64,000 nucleotides of DNA, from the NCBI GenBank assembly GCA_025964685.1, contig JAOPYG010000293.1, positions 50,360 to 114,359 of the forward strand, written 5' to 3'. This document shows positions 1 to 8,489 of the stretch, in pieces. The notes under the pieces are model-generated. The model did not search any database, was not told the DNA's origin, and saw nothing but the letters and a program-made list of their open reading frames with translations. This stretch comes from Actinoallomurus sp. GTDB taxonomy: Bacteria > Actinomycetota > Actinomycetes > Streptosporangiales > Streptosporangiaceae. Both the position numbers and the translations under genes were made by a program. Every line of letters begins with the position of its first letter. Within the stretch, counting starts at the first letter, position 1.

Positions 1-250
1 CCCCGCGGTCGGCATTCGGATGCTCGACTATCAACCGGAGGAGCCGATTGTCGTTCCACGCGCTGTCGCGCTTCGAGCACAGCTCACCGAGCAGATGCGC
101 GGGCGTACGCGGATGAGAGGCCACGGCCTGCCAGACGAACGTGTACGGGCAGCGAGCGAGATGGCCCAACATGCCGTCGCCGGCCTCCGGGTGAGAGGCC
201 GCGGCAAGGTAGTCCGCAGGCGTGTGAAGACCTAGGCCGTCCACGTCCAT
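1..250 (-). CDS. Leucine-rich-variant-like repeat protein, N-terminal part (cut by window edge)
   Basis: An open minus-strand frame starts with ATG at 250 and runs off the window; only the first 83 residues are visible. There is no stop codon, and codon third positions are GC-rich. The visible protein contains a recurring pattern of the form ASHP..., RCP..., ASHPRTPAHLL and VEHPNAD, with spacing of roughly 25 residues. This recalls the short helical repeats of actinobacterial leucine-rich-repeat-variant (LRV/HEAT-like) proteins, which usually serve as binding scaffolds. A purine-rich stretch (GAGTGGGG) lies just before the start. The role is unknown, and the family call rests only on the repeat pattern of a fragment. 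Confidence 0.55.
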   Translation of the reverse strand, partial: MDVDGLGLHTPADYLAAASHPEAGDGMLGHLARCPYTFVWQAVASHPRTPAHLLGELCSKRDSAWNDNRLLRLIVEHPNADRG

Positions 251-273
251 GGCCCCACTCCTGCCGATCCAGC

Positions 274-297
274 GGCGCACCCGGACGCCGGTGCGCC
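274..297 (-). terminator. Hairpin at the end of the S9 peptidase gene
   Basis: A perfect 8-bp inverted repeat (GGCGCACC / GGTGCGCC) with an 8-nt loop begins at the stop codon of the minus-strand peptidase gene. It separates that gene from the next minus-strand start at 250. There is no clear T-tract, so it may act as a mRNA 3' end structure rather than a classical terminator. Confidence 0.45.
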
Positions 298-2351
298 TAC
301 TCCGCGACGCCGCCGGCCGGATGAGCGGCGGGAGCCGACGCGGCCGGTGCCGGTGCGGTTCCGGCCTGCCGTGACTCGCCGTGCCCAGCGGCCGATCTCG
401 CCGGGCGGCGGCCGACGGTCAGGTCGAGCGCCGGGACGTCCTTCGGGTCGAAGCCCAGCGTCTGCCCGTAGAACGCCAGCTCCGCCTCGAGGCACGCGAT
501 CACCGTGTCGGCGCGCCGGAAGCCGTGGGACTCGCCCTCGAACGTCAGGTACGCGTACGGGATGTCCTTCTGTGCGACCGCGTCGGCGAAGCGTTCGGAC
601 TGGGGCGGCGACACGATCGGGTCGTCCAGGCCCTGGAGCAGCAGCACCGGGCAGGCCGTGTCGGAGGCGTGCGCGAGCGGGGAGCGCTCCTCGTACGCGC
701 GTTCGAACCCCGGCATCGGGCCGATCAGGCCGTAGAGGTAGGTGGACTCGAAGTCGTGGGTCTCCTTGAGCCAGTTCTGCGGATCGGCGATGCCGTAGTA
801 CGACGTGCCGGCCTTGAACAGGGTGCTCTGGGTGATCGCGCACAGCGTGGTCCATCCCCCGGCGCTGCCGCCGCGGATGGCGAGGCGGCCGGGATCGGCG
901 GCGCCGTTGCGTACAAGCGCATCGGCGGCCGCGACCGTGTCCTCGACGTCGACGATGCCCCATTGGCGCCGGAGCCGTTCGCGGTATGAGCGGCCGTAGC
1001 CGGTGGAGCCGCCGTAGTTGACGTCGACGACGCCGAGGCCGCGGCTGGTGAAGTAGGCGATCTCCAGGTCGAGCACGCTGGTCGCGTGCCCGGTCGGCCC
1101 GCCGTGCACGAACACGATGTACGGCGGCAGCTCGCCCTCGGGCGCCTGCGCGGACGGGTTGGACGGCGGATACACGAAGGCGTGCACGGGACGCCCGAAC
1201 GGCCCCTCGAGCTCCTGGGCGCGCGGCAGCGGCAGGTACGCCGACTCCGGCGGCGACTCGATCTCGGCGCGCAGCACCTTCGCCTCGCCGCTGTCGGCGT
1301 TCACGGCGACCACGGACCACGGGATGTCGGGCGCGCCCGCGATGCCGACGATGGTGGTGCCGTCGGCGGACAGCTGGAGCTTCCAGTCGGTGTAGGGCAG
1401 GTCGAAGTCGGTCAGCTCGGCGGTCTCCGGGTCGTACAGGCCCAGCCGCTGGTCGCCCTGGCCGTGCAGCACCGCGATGCGGCCGTCGTCCAGCACGGCG
1501 TACGGCCGGCCGCCGAGCTGCCACAGCGCGCCGGCGAACTCCTCCTCGGCGGGGTACATCGCCTGCGGCGAATCACCGCGCAGGTTGACCTCGTAGAGGT
1601 TCCACCAGCCGGGCCAGTCGGAGACGACGTACAGGTTGGCGTCGTCGATCCACGTGGGCGCCAGCGCGGACTCGCTCAGGCCGCCCTTGACCGTACGGGG
1701 CCGTTCGAGCATGCCCCTGGTGTCGAACGTGGCGACGCGCAGCTCGGTGCCGTCCCACGGCATCCGGGGGTGGCTCCACTGCACCCAGGCGAGGTGGCCG
1801 CCGTTGGGTGAGGAGGTCGGGAAGGCGTAGAAGTCGGCGCCGCTGACGAGCTCGCCGATCGCGCGGGGGTCCTGCGCGGCCGTGCCGCCGAGCGGGACCG
1901 CGACGATCGCGCGCCGCACGCTGCCGGAGGTGTGGCTCTCCTGGACGCACCAGACGTGCTGGCCGTCGGGGGACAGCGTGAAGTCGGCGTAGCGCAGGCC
2001 GGACGGCTCGGTGGGCTCCGGCGTGAGCGGCCGCGGGGCCTGCCCCTCGGTGAGCCGGTAGAGCCGCTGGTCGGCGTAGTTGGCGAAGACGAGGTCGCCG
2101 TCGGGCAACGGAAGGTAGGACCGCCCGCCGTACTCGTGCACGCGCGTACGGGCGTGCCACGGCGCGGGCAGCAGGTCGACGCCGGACCGCACGATCGTGG
2201 TGCGCCCGCCCCCCTCGGGCCGGGTCTCCTGCCACCACACATGATCACCATGGATCGTCGGATAGCTGAGACGCAGGCGTGCCCTGGCGACGTCGGCGGC
2301 GGAGATAGGGGAGGGCCAGGATCCATAGGGGGCGGTCGTGCGAGCGGTCAT
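297..2351 (-). CDS. S9 family prolyl oligopeptidase
   Basis: A serine peptidase of the prolyl oligopeptidase/acylaminoacyl peptidase family, expected to cleave short peptides. The 684-residue protein has the usual two parts: an N-terminal beta-propeller-like region (about residues 1-390) and a C-terminal alpha/beta hydrolase domain. The nucleophile motif GGSAGG places Ser at about 496, followed by Asp 576/577 in GLDDPIV and His 609 in ESHGF, the complete catalytic triad in the right order. No signal peptide is visible, so it is probably cytoplasmic. The ATG at 2351 is preferred over the in-frame GTG at 2390 because homologues begin close to the PYGSWPSPI motif. It is transcribed alone, between two hairpins. 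Confidence 0.9.
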   Translation of the reverse strand: MTARTTAPYGSWPSPISAADVARARLRLSYPTIHGDHVWWQETRPEGGGRTTIVRSGVDLLPAPWHARTRVHEYGGRSYLPLPDGDLVFANYADQRLYRLTEGQAPRPLTPEPTEPSGLRYADFTLSPDGQHVWCVQESHTSGSVRRAIVAVPLGGTAAQDPRAIGELVSGADFYAFPTSSPNGGHLAWVQWSHPRMPWDGTELRVATFDTRGMLERPRTVKGGLSESALAPTWIDDANLYVVSDWPGWWNLYEVNLRGDSPQAMYPAEEEFAGALWQLGGRPYAVLDDGRIAVLHGQGDQRLGLYDPETAELTDFDLPYTDWKLQLSADGTTIVGIAGAPDIPWSVVAVNADSGEAKVLRAEIESPPESAYLPLPRAQELEGPFGRPVHAFVYPPSNPSAQAPEGELPPYIVFVHGGPTGHATSVLDLEIAYFTSRGLGVVDVNYGGSTGYGRSYRERLRRQWGIVDVEDTVAAADALVRNGAADPGRLAIRGGSAGGWTTLCAITQSTLFKAGTSYYGIADPQNWLKETHDFESTYLYGLIGPMPGFERAYEERSPLAHASDTACPVLLLQGLDDPIVSPPQSERFADAVAQKDIPYAYLTFEGESHGFRRADTVIACLEAELAFYGQTLGFDPKDVPALDLTVGRRPARSAAGHGESRQAGTAPAPAASAPAAHPAGGVAE

Positions 2352-2410
2352 ATCGGAATCGTCTCGCAAACCGGGGGACAATGGGGCCACGAACCCTCAC
2401 TTGAGGTCGC

Positions 2411-2459
2411 AAAAGATCTGAGGCCGGGGCGGCGGCGGAGCCACCGGTCCCCGACCTCA
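2411..2459 (-). terminator. Rho-independent terminator of the glutamate importer operon
   Basis: Read on the minus strand, an 11-bp stem (TGAGGTCGGGG / CCCCGGCCTCA, one T-G wobble) is followed by GATCTTTT. It lies 22 nt after the gluD stop codon and before the S9 peptidase start, so it ends the gluABCD transcript. Confidence 0.7.
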
Positions 2460-2480
2460 CTGACACGGTACGAGCTGCCG

Positions 2481-3425
2481 CTAGAGGGAGCCTACGCCGA
2501 CGGCGGGGGGAGCGCCCGTCCCGGTGCCGAGGCTCCGGGCCGCGCTCTTGCCGCTGCGGCGGCTGCGCCGCTCCAGCCAGTTGGCGAAGTAGCCGAGCGC
2601 CATGTTCATCGCGACGTAGACCGCGGTCACGACGATGGCCGCCGGGATGAGGTTCCCGTAGTTGCTCTTCACCTGGTAGAAGCCGGAGTTGAGCAGATCC
2701 TCGTAGGCGATGATGTAGCCGAGCGCGGAGTCCTTGAGCAGCACGACGAGCTGGCTGACGATCGCGGGCATCATCGCCGTGATGCCCTGCGGCACGAGGA
2801 TACGCAGCATCACGCCGCTCTTGCGCAGGCCGATCGAGTAGCCGGCCTCGGCCTGGCCGCGCGGCACCGAGTTGATGCCCGCCCGGATGATCTCGGCGAG
2901 CACCGATCCGTTGTAGAGCGTCAGGCCGGCGACCACGGCCTCGAACCCGGACAGCGGGGAGATCACGCGCCCGAACGCGTCCGCGATGATCGGCGGGCCG
3001 GCCAGCGCGAAGAACATCATGATCAGCACCGGGATGGCGCGGAAGAACTCCACCACCGCGCCGGCGGGCAGACGGATCCACCGGTGGTCCGACATCCGGC
3101 CGATGCCGAAGACGACCCCGAAGACCAGGGCGAGGATCGCCGCGACGATCGTCGCCTTCAGGGTGTTCCACAGGCCGTGCCAGACGTAGTTCTGCCACAC
3201 GTCGGCGTTCGTGTACGGCTTCCACAGCTTGCCGTCGAGCTGGTGCTTCTGGTTGAGCTTCCAGATCAGCAGGGCCAGGACGCCGAGGAAGACGAGGCTG
3301 AAGACGACGGTGAGGAGGTGGTTGCGCCTGCGGGCTCGCGGCCCCGGCACGTCGAAGAGGACCGACGCGTTCTTCTTCCGCGGCCGGCGGGTGGCCGGCT
3401 TCGGTGTCGTCTCGGTCGTCGTCAT
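2481..3425 (-). CDS. gluD: Glutamate-type amino acid ABC transporter, permease subunit D
   Basis: A membrane permease of the polar amino acid (HisMQ/GlnP) type; it pairs with the gluC product to form the channel of a binding-protein-dependent importer. The 314-residue protein has a basic cytoplasmic N-terminus of about 35 residues, a first membrane segment near residue 40, and then the permease core. The EAA-loop sequence is SVPRGQAEAGYSIGLRKS, where the ATPase docks. It is the last gene of the four-gene operon, and its ATG overlaps the gluC stop by four bases (ATGA), which implies coupled translation. Amino acid specificity is inferred from the GluABCD-like gene order and sequence, not from a ligand site. 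Confidence 0.88.
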   Translation of the reverse strand: MTTTETTPKPATRRPRKKNASVLFDVPGPRARRRNHLLTVVFSLVFLGVLALLIWKLNQKHQLDGKLWKPYTNADVWQNYVWHGLWNTLKATIVAAILALVFGVVFGIGRMSDHRWIRLPAGAVVEFFRAIPVLIMMFFALAGPPIIADAFGRVISPLSGFEAVVAGLTLYNGSVLAEIIRAGINSVPRGQAEAGYSIGLRKSGVMLRILVPQGITAMMPAIVSQLVVLLKDSALGYIIAYEDLLNSGFYQVKSNYGNLIPAAIVVTAVYVAMNMALGYFANWLERRSRRSGKSAARSLGTGTGAPPAVGVGSL

Positions 3426-4111
3426 CGGGACACCGCCATCCGCTTGGCCAGCCAGCCGAAGAAGTATCCGGTGGGCAGGGTCAGGATCATGTAGCCGATC
3501 GCGAATCCGAGGAAGACCGGGATCGTGCCGCCGACGTCGTCGAACATCTGCTTCATCACCGCGGCGGCCTCCACGGAGCCCGCGACGAGGGCGACGGAGG
3601 TGTTCTTGATCATCGCGATCAGCACGCTGCCGAGGGGCGCGATGACCGAACGGAACGCCTGCGGCAGCACGACGAGGCGCAGCGACTGGTTGAACGTCAA
3701 CCCGATCGACCGGGCGGCCTCCGCCTGCCCGAGCGGCACGGTGTTGATGCCGGCCCGCAGCGACTCACAGATGAACGCCGCGGTGTAGACGGACAGGCCG
3801 AGAACCGAGAGCCAGTAGCCGCTCAGACTCGCGTCGGCGTTGGTCCACAGGCCGAGGGTGTCGCGCAGGCCGAGGCCGCAGAACAACAGGATGAGCGTCA
3901 GCGGGGTGTTGCGGAAGATGTTGACGTAGAGCGTTCCAGCGGCACGGAGCACCGGAATGGGCGAGACCCGCATTCCGGCGACGGCGGTACCGATGATCAG
4001 CGCGAACACGGCGGTGGCCGCCGACAGCCGCACCGTCGTCCAGAAGCCGCTCAGTATCTGCCCGAGGTGGTCGAATACCGGCGCGAAGTCGAGCAGTTGA
4101 TGCAGGTTCAT
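3422..4111 (-). CDS. gluC: Glutamate-type amino acid ABC transporter, permease subunit C
   Basis: The second permease of the importer, 229 residues, a standard length for this family. It has about five hydrophobic segments. The EAA loop reads TVPLGQAEAARSIGLTFNQS, the conserved contact to the ATPase. The gene follows gluB after a 62-nt gap that holds a perfect 30-nt palindrome, and it ends overlapping gluD. That hairpin probably lowers permease expression relative to the binding protein. GluC/GluD identity is inferred from operon order. Confidence 0.88.
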   Translation of the reverse strand: MNLHQLLDFAPVFDHLGQILSGFWTTVRLSAATAVFALIIGTAVAGMRVSPIPVLRAAGTLYVNIFRNTPLTLILLFCGLGLRDTLGLWTNADASLSGYWLSVLGLSVYTAAFICESLRAGINTVPLGQAEAARSIGLTFNQSLRLVVLPQAFRSVIAPLGSVLIAMIKNTSVALVAGSVEAAAVMKQMFDDVGGTIPVFLGFAIGYMILTLPTGYFFGWLAKRMAVSR

Positions 4112-4130
4112 AGCACTCCACCGAATGGTT

Positions 4131-4160
4131 CGGGTGCCGGTGAACGTTCACCGGCACCCG
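4131..4160 (-). promoter_or_regulatory. Intercistronic 30-nt palindrome between gluB and gluC
   Basis: A perfect 15-bp inverted repeat with no loop (half-site CGGGTGCCGGTGAAC) sits between the binding-protein stop (4174) and the first permease start (4111). Such a GC-rich hairpin inside an importer operon typically protects the upstream mRNA or causes partial termination, giving more binding protein than permease. No T-tract follows, so full termination is unlikely. Confidence 0.65.
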
Positions 4161-4173
4161 ATGCTTCGCGAGG

Positions 4174-5028
4174 TCAGCTGCAGCCGACGGGAGCCGGCAG
4201 CGTCGTGTCGAACTTGAGACTCGTCTGCCCGAACTCCGACTGCAGGTACTGCTTGGCGGAGCCGTCCTGGTACATGCTGGAGATGGCCTTGTTGATGGCA
4301 TCGCAGGACTTGGTGTCGCCCTTCTTGATGCCTACGCCGTACTTCTCGTCGGTGAAGGGGACATTGACGAGCTTGACGGCGCTGCCCTCACGCGCGGCGA
4401 AGCCGGCGAGGATGGTGTTGTCGGTGGAGACCACGTCGACGCTGCCACCCTTGAGCTTGGTGATGCAGTCGTCGTAACCGTTGGCCGGCACGGTCTTGGC
4501 GTCGACCTTCTGATTGAGCTTGTTGGTGCCGTCGGTGATGTTCTTCCAGGAGACCGACCCCTGTACCGCGCAGATCTTCTTGCCCTTGAGATCGGCCAGC
4601 GTCTTGATCGAATTGTCGGCGCCCCTGACCATGAGGTCCTGGTGCGCGACGTAGTACGGGCCGCCGAAGGTGACCTTCTTCTGGCGGTCGGCCGTGATCG
4701 AGTAAGTCGCGATCACCATGTCGACGGTGCCGTTCTGCACGAAGGAGTCACGGTTGGCCGACCGTGCTTCCTTCCAGGTGATGTTCTTCTCCTCGACGCC
4801 GAGCTTCTTGGCGATGTATTTGGCCACGTCCACGTCGAAGCCCTTGACGCTGCCGTCCGGCTGTTTCTGCCCGAGGCCCGGCTGGTCGAACTTCACGCCG
4901 ATGGTGAGCTTCTTGTCGTTCTTGGCCTTGTCAACGACCGACGCGGCCTTCTTGGAGCCACAGCCGGAAATGCCCATCGTGGCGACGGCCAGAGCGGCGA
5001 CGGCGACGCCAAAGTGACGTACTCGCAT
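4174..5028 (-). CDS. gluB: Glutamate-type ABC transporter substrate-binding lipoprotein
   Basis: An extracytoplasmic solute-binding protein of family 3 (polar amino acids), 284 residues. The N-terminus is a lipoprotein signal: basic residues, a hydrophobic run, and the lipobox ISGC with the lipidated Cys near residue 23, so the mature protein is anchored outside the membrane. Family features include the GVKFDQPGLG start of the first lobe and GFDVDVAKYIAKKLG. The start at 5028 is chosen over an upstream in-frame ATG (5079) because it has a strong ribosome binding site (GAAGGAAG) and places the signal peptide correctly. It lies 56 nt after gluA and is followed by an intercistronic hairpin. Confidence 0.9.
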   Translation of the reverse strand: MRVRHFGVAVAALAVATMGISGCGSKKAASVVDKAKNDKKLTIGVKFDQPGLGQKQPDGSVKGFDVDVAKYIAKKLGVEEKNITWKEARSANRDSFVQNGTVDMVIATYSITADRQKKVTFGGPYYVAHQDLMVRGADNSIKTLADLKGKKICAVQGSVSWKNITDGTNKLNQKVDAKTVPANGYDDCITKLKGGSVDVVSTDNTILAGFAAREGSAVKLVNVPFTDEKYGVGIKKGDTKSCDAINKAISSMYQDGSAKQYLQSEFGQTSLKFDTTLPAPVGCS

Positions 5029-5084
5029 GATCTTCCTTCGCTTTCTAGCCGGCGCCGCGACGCGGACCGGCGAATTCATTGCGG

Positions 5085-5867
5085 TCAGTGCGTCAGGATC
5101 TTGGAAAGGAAATCTTTGGCGCGATCGCTTCGGGCGTTGGTGAAGAACTCTTCCGGGGTGTTCTCTTCGATGATCTGGCCATCCGCCATGAAGACGACTT
5201 TGTTGGCCGACGCGCGAGCGAACCCCATTTCGTGGGTCACCACGACCATTGTCATTCCCTCGGCGGCCAGATTCGTCATGACGTCGAGCACTTCTTTGAT
5301 CATCTCGGGGTCGAGTGCGGACGTCGGCTCGTCGAAGAGCATCACCTTCGGCCGCATGGCGAGCGCGCGGGCGATCGCCGCCCGCTGCTGCTGCCCGCCG
5401 GACAGCTGCGCCGGATATTTCTCGGCCTGGCTGGCGATCCCGACGCGTTCGAGGAGCTCCATCGCGTGCTGTTCGGCGTCCGCGGCACCGACCTTCTTCA
5501 CCTTCGTCGGCCCGAGGGTGACGTTCTGCAGGATCGTCTTGTGCGCGAAGAGGTTGAACGACTGGAAGACCATGCCGACGTCGGCTCTGAGCTGCGCGAG
5601 CTCCTTGCCGTCTTCGGGCAGCGGCTGCCCGTCGATGCGAATCGTGCCGTCGTCGATCGGTTCGAGCCGGTTGATGGCGCGGCAGAGCGTCGACTTGCCG
5701 CCGCCTGACGGGCCGATCACGACCACGACCTCGCCCCGGTGGATGGTGAGATCGATGTCCTTCAGGACATGCAATTCACCGAAGTACTTGTTGACGTTCT
5801 CAAGTACGACGAGCGGGCCGCCGCCACTCACCCCGGCCTCCTGGGCCACCTTGCCGCTGTCGGTCAT
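5085..5867 (-). CDS. gluA: Glutamate-type ABC transporter ATP-binding protein
   Basis: The ATPase of the amino acid importer, 260 residues. The nucleotide-binding motifs are complete: Walker [10 protein letters not shown] (52-60), Q-loop in [11 protein letters not shown] signature LSGGQQQR (155-162) and Walker [13 protein letters not shown] (from 175). The sequence around [13 protein letters not shown] is typical of the GlnQ/GluA group. It is the first gene of the minus-strand operon gluA-B-C-D and is divergent from miaB, so the 160-nt gap 5868-6027 must hold both promoters. TATAGG (5918-5913, minus strand) is a possible -10. Confidence 0.92.
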   Translation of the reverse strand: MTDSGKVAQEAGVSGGGPLVVLENVNKYFGELHVLKDIDLTIHRGEVVVVIGPSGGGKSTLCRAINRLEPIDDGTIRIDGQPLPEDGKELAQLRADVGMVFQSFNLFAHKTILQNVTLGPTKVKKVGAADAEQHAMELLERVGIASQAEKYPAQLSGGQQQRAAIARALAMRPKVMLFDEPTSALDPEMIKEVLDVMTNLAAEGMTMVVVTHEMGFARASANKVVFMADGQIIEENTPEEFFTNARSDRAKDFLSKILTH

Positions 5868-6027
5868 GCCCGCAAAGCGTACGTCATCCGAAGAACGGCA
5901 CCAGTCATCCCCTATACCGATCCGATCACGTTGCGCGCATGGTCGGACGTGTTACGGCGATGGATGCCGATTCGGCGGATCATAGGTCCCACCCAGGTGC
6001 CGGGCGCGCGTACCCTTTCTTCTTGAG

Positions 6028-7515
6028 ATGAACGCGCCCACGGCATTCGACGAACGCACCCGTACCTATGAGATACGCACGTACGGGTGCCAGATGAACG
6101 TGCACGACTCCGAGCGGCTCGCGGGACTCCTCGAGCACGCCGGATACGCGCGGGCCGACGACGGGGCGACGCCCGACGTCGTCGTGTTCAACACCTGCGC
6201 GGTCCGAGAGAACGCCGACAACCGGCTCTACGGCAACCTCGGGCACCTGCGGCCGGTCAAGGAAGGCCACGCCGGCATGCAGATCGCCGTCGGCGGCTGC
6301 CTGGCGCAGAAGGACCGCGACACGATCGTGAAGCGAGCGCCCTGGGTGGACGTGGTGTTCGGCACGCACAACATCGGCTCGCTGCCGGTGCTGCTCGAAC
6401 GCGCCCGCGTCCAGGAGGCGGCTCAGGTCGAGATCAAGGAGTCGCTCGAGGCGTTCCCGAGCACGCTGCCGACGCGGCGTGAGTCCCCGTACGCCGCGTG
6501 GGTCTCGATCACGGTCGGCTGCAACAACACCTGCACCTTCTGCATCGTGCCTGCGCTGCGCGGCAAGGAGACCGACCGGCGGCCGGGGGAGATCCTCGCC
6601 GAGATCGAGGCGCTCGTCGGCGAAGGCGTCCTGGAGATCACGCTGCTCGGCCAGAACGTCAACTCCTACGGGGCCGAGTTCGGGGACCGTGGGGCGTTCG
6701 CCGACCTGCTGCGCGCCTGCGGCGGTGTCGAGGGACTGGAGCGGGTGCGCTTCACCTCTCCGCATCCGCGCGACTTCACCGACGACGTGATCGCCGCGAT
6801 GGCCGAGACGCCCAACGTGATGCCGTCGCTGCACATGCCGCTGCAGTCCGGCTCCGACCGCGTGCTCAAGTCGATGCGGCGCTCGTACCGTCAGGAGCGC
6901 TACCTCGGCATCATCGACCGCGTCCGCGCGGCCATCCCGGACGCCGCGATCACCACCGACATCATCGTGGGCTTCCCCGGCGAGACCGACGAGGACTTCG
7001 AGCAGACGCTGCACGTCGTACGCGAGGCGCGGTTCTCCAGCGCGTTCACCTTCCAGTACTCCAAGCGGCCCGGCACGCCCGCCGCCGAGATGGACGGGCA
7101 GGTGCCCAAGAAGGTCGTACAGGAGCGGTACGAACGCCTCGTGGCGCTGCAGGAGGAGATCTCCTGGGCGGAGAACAAGACGCAGGTCGGCCGTACCCTC
7201 GACGTCCTCGTCGCCGAGGGTGAGGGCCGCAAGGACCAGCACACCCACCGCATGTCCGGCCGCGCGCCCGACAACCGGCTCGTCCACTTCACCGCCGAGG
7301 ACACCGCCCGCCCCGGCGACGTGGTCACCGTCGAGGTCACCTATGCCGCGCCGCACCACCTGGTCGCCGACGGTCCCGTACGTTCCGTGCGGCGCACGGC
7401 CGCCGGTGACGCGTGGGACAGGCGCATGGCGGAGCCGGCGAGAGGCGTCTCGCTCGGCATGCCCGGCGTCGGCAGGCCCGCCGTCTCCGCTCCGGCCGCT
7501 CCCTCCTGCCGCTGA
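6028..7515 (+). CDS. miaB: tRNA-2-methylthio-N6-dimethylallyladenosine synthase MiaB
   Basis: A radical SAM methylthiotransferase that adds a methylthio group to i6A37 of tRNAs reading UNN codons, acting after MiaA. All iron-sulfur ligands are visible: the N-terminal UPF0004 domain Cys at 21, 57 and 91 (YGCQMN, NTCAVRE, GGCLAQ), and the radical [11 protein letters not shown] motif with Cys 165, 169 and 172. A TRAM RNA-binding domain follows at about 380-450. The last 45 residues, after the TRAM domain, are a Pro/Ala-rich tail beyond the usual end. A -10-like TACCCT (6011-6016) lies 11 nt before the ATG, so the leader is very short. miaA lies 1 kb downstream. Confidence 0.96.
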   Translation: MNAPTAFDERTRTYEIRTYGCQMNVHDSERLAGLLEHAGYARADDGATPDVVVFNTCAVRENADNRLYGNLGHLRPVKEGHAGMQIAVGGCLAQKDRDTIVKRAPWVDVVFGTHNIGSLPVLLERARVQEAAQVEIKESLEAFPSTLPTRRESPYAAWVSITVGCNNTCTFCIVPALRGKETDRRPGEILAEIEALVGEGVLEITLLGQNVNSYGAEFGDRGAFADLLRACGGVEGLERVRFTSPHPRDFTDDVIAAMAETPNVMPSLHMPLQSGSDRVLKSMRRSYRQERYLGIIDRVRAAIPDAAITTDIIVGFPGETDEDFEQTLHVVREARFSSAFTFQYSKRPGTPAAEMDGQVPKKVVQERYERLVALQEEISWAENKTQVGRTLDVLVAEGEGRKDQHTHRMSGRAPDNRLVHFTAEDTARPGDVVTVEVTYAAPHHLVADGPVRSVRRTAAGDAWDRRMAEPARGVSLGMPGVGRPAVSAPAAPSCR

Positions 7516-7536
7516 GCCGGGCCGCGTGGTGATCCG

Positions 7537-8211
7537 GTGCTGATCTCGGCCGCCGTCTGCCCGCATCCGCCGCTGCTCGTGCCGGAGGTCGCGTGCGGTG
7601 CCGCGCCGGAGCTCGACGCCCTGCGTGCGGCATGCGATGAGGCCGTAGGCCGACTGGGCGGCGCCGACGTGGTGGTCGTGGTCGGTTCGGGACCGGTGAC
7701 GCGTGACTTCGGCGCGCACGCCGCGGGCACGCTGCGGCCGTACGGCGCGGACGTCACCGTGGGCGATGGAGACCCGGTGCTGCCGCTGTCCCTGACGATC
7801 GGGCGGTGGCTGGTTGGGGACCGCCATCCGGCCTTCTATCGGGCCGTCGCGGCGGACGCCTCGAAGGAATCATGCGGCGCGCTCGGCGAGGAGCTCGCCG
7901 CACTGGCCCCCCGGGTGGGACTGCTGGTGATGGGCGACGGCAGCGCGTGCCGCACCGAGCGCGCGCCGGCCTACCTCGACGAGCGCGCGATCGGCTTCGA
8001 CGCCGAGGTGGCGCGCGCCCTCGCCGAGGCCGACACCGGCGCGCTGTCCCGCCTGGACCCCGTCCTCGCCGCCGACTTGCTGGCGGCGGGCCGGGCGCCC
8101 TGGCAGGTGCTCGCGGGCGCCGCCCGCGGCGAGAGATTCACCGGCGCGCTGCTGGCGGACGAGGCGCCGTACGGCGTGGGGTACCTCGTCGCGACCTGGA
8201 CCCGCGGCTGA
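7537..8211 (+). CDS. Class III extradiol dioxygenase subunit B-like protein
   Basis: A 224-residue protein resembling the fold of class III extradiol ring-cleavage dioxygenase B subunits (LigB/MEMO-like). The start LISAAVCPHPPLLVPEV has the CPHPPLLVPE pattern of this group, with a conserved His near the N-terminus. VVVVGSGP and LLVMGDGSACRT are further recognisable segments. The substrate is unknown. The gene begins with GTG 21 nt after miaB and probably shares its transcript. Homologues sit between miaB and miaA in related genomes as far as I recall, which hints at a housekeeping or tRNA-linked role rather than aromatic degradation. It ends 3 nt from a convergent small gene. Confidence 0.7.
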   Translation: MLISAAVCPHPPLLVPEVACGAAPELDALRAACDEAVGRLGGADVVVVVGSGPVTRDFGAHAAGTLRPYGADVTVGDGDPVLPLSLTIGRWLVGDRHPAFYRAVAADASKESCGALGEELAALAPRVGLLVMGDGSACRTERAPAYLDERAIGFDAEVARALAEADTGALSRLDPVLAADLLAAGRAPWQVLAGAARGERFTGALLADEAPYGVGYLVATWTRG

Positions 8212-8214
8212 CTG

Positions 8215-8403
8215 CTACGGCCGCCGGTCCTCGTCACCCCAGCGCTCGGCCGTACGCTTGGCCTGCTCCTGAGCCTTGTCGACCTTGTCGGCGTACTTGC
8301 CGCCGGTCTTGTGGTCGACCATGTCGCCGGCCTTCTCGACGACCTTGTCGACCTTGTCGCCGTGCTGGCCGAGCAGGTTCTTCATCTTGTCCATGATGGA
8401 CAT
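8215..8403 (-). CDS. Small charged protein of the MT0933 antitoxin-like family
   Basis: A 62-residue, highly charged, Lys/Asp-rich helical protein (starts MSIMDKMKNLLGQHGDKVDK). The repeated DKVDK, HGDK and KYADK segments and the overall size match the MT0933-type antitoxin family of actinobacteria. Members are often solitary, and their toxin partner is not established. No toxin-like gene lies next to it here. An SD-like GGGAGA stands 6 nt before the ATG. The gene is convergent with the dioxygenase-like gene and divergent from miaA. Membership is inferred from composition and motif; function is open. Confidence 0.65.
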   Translation of the reverse strand: MSIMDKMKNLLGQHGDKVDKVVEKAGDMVDHKTGGKYADKVDKAQEQAKRTAERWGDEDRRP

Positions 8404-8489
8404 GGGATCTCCCCTGATGGTCCCGTCGCGGCACCGGCTTCGATGCCGGTACGTGAGGAGCCATACCCGAGTAGGGCCAGAATTAGCGT

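Noticed and set aside
5980..7827. A 615-codon minus-strand frame opposite miaB
   Set aside because: Antisense to miaB, whose iron-sulfur motifs prove the plus frame; the product is low-complexity.
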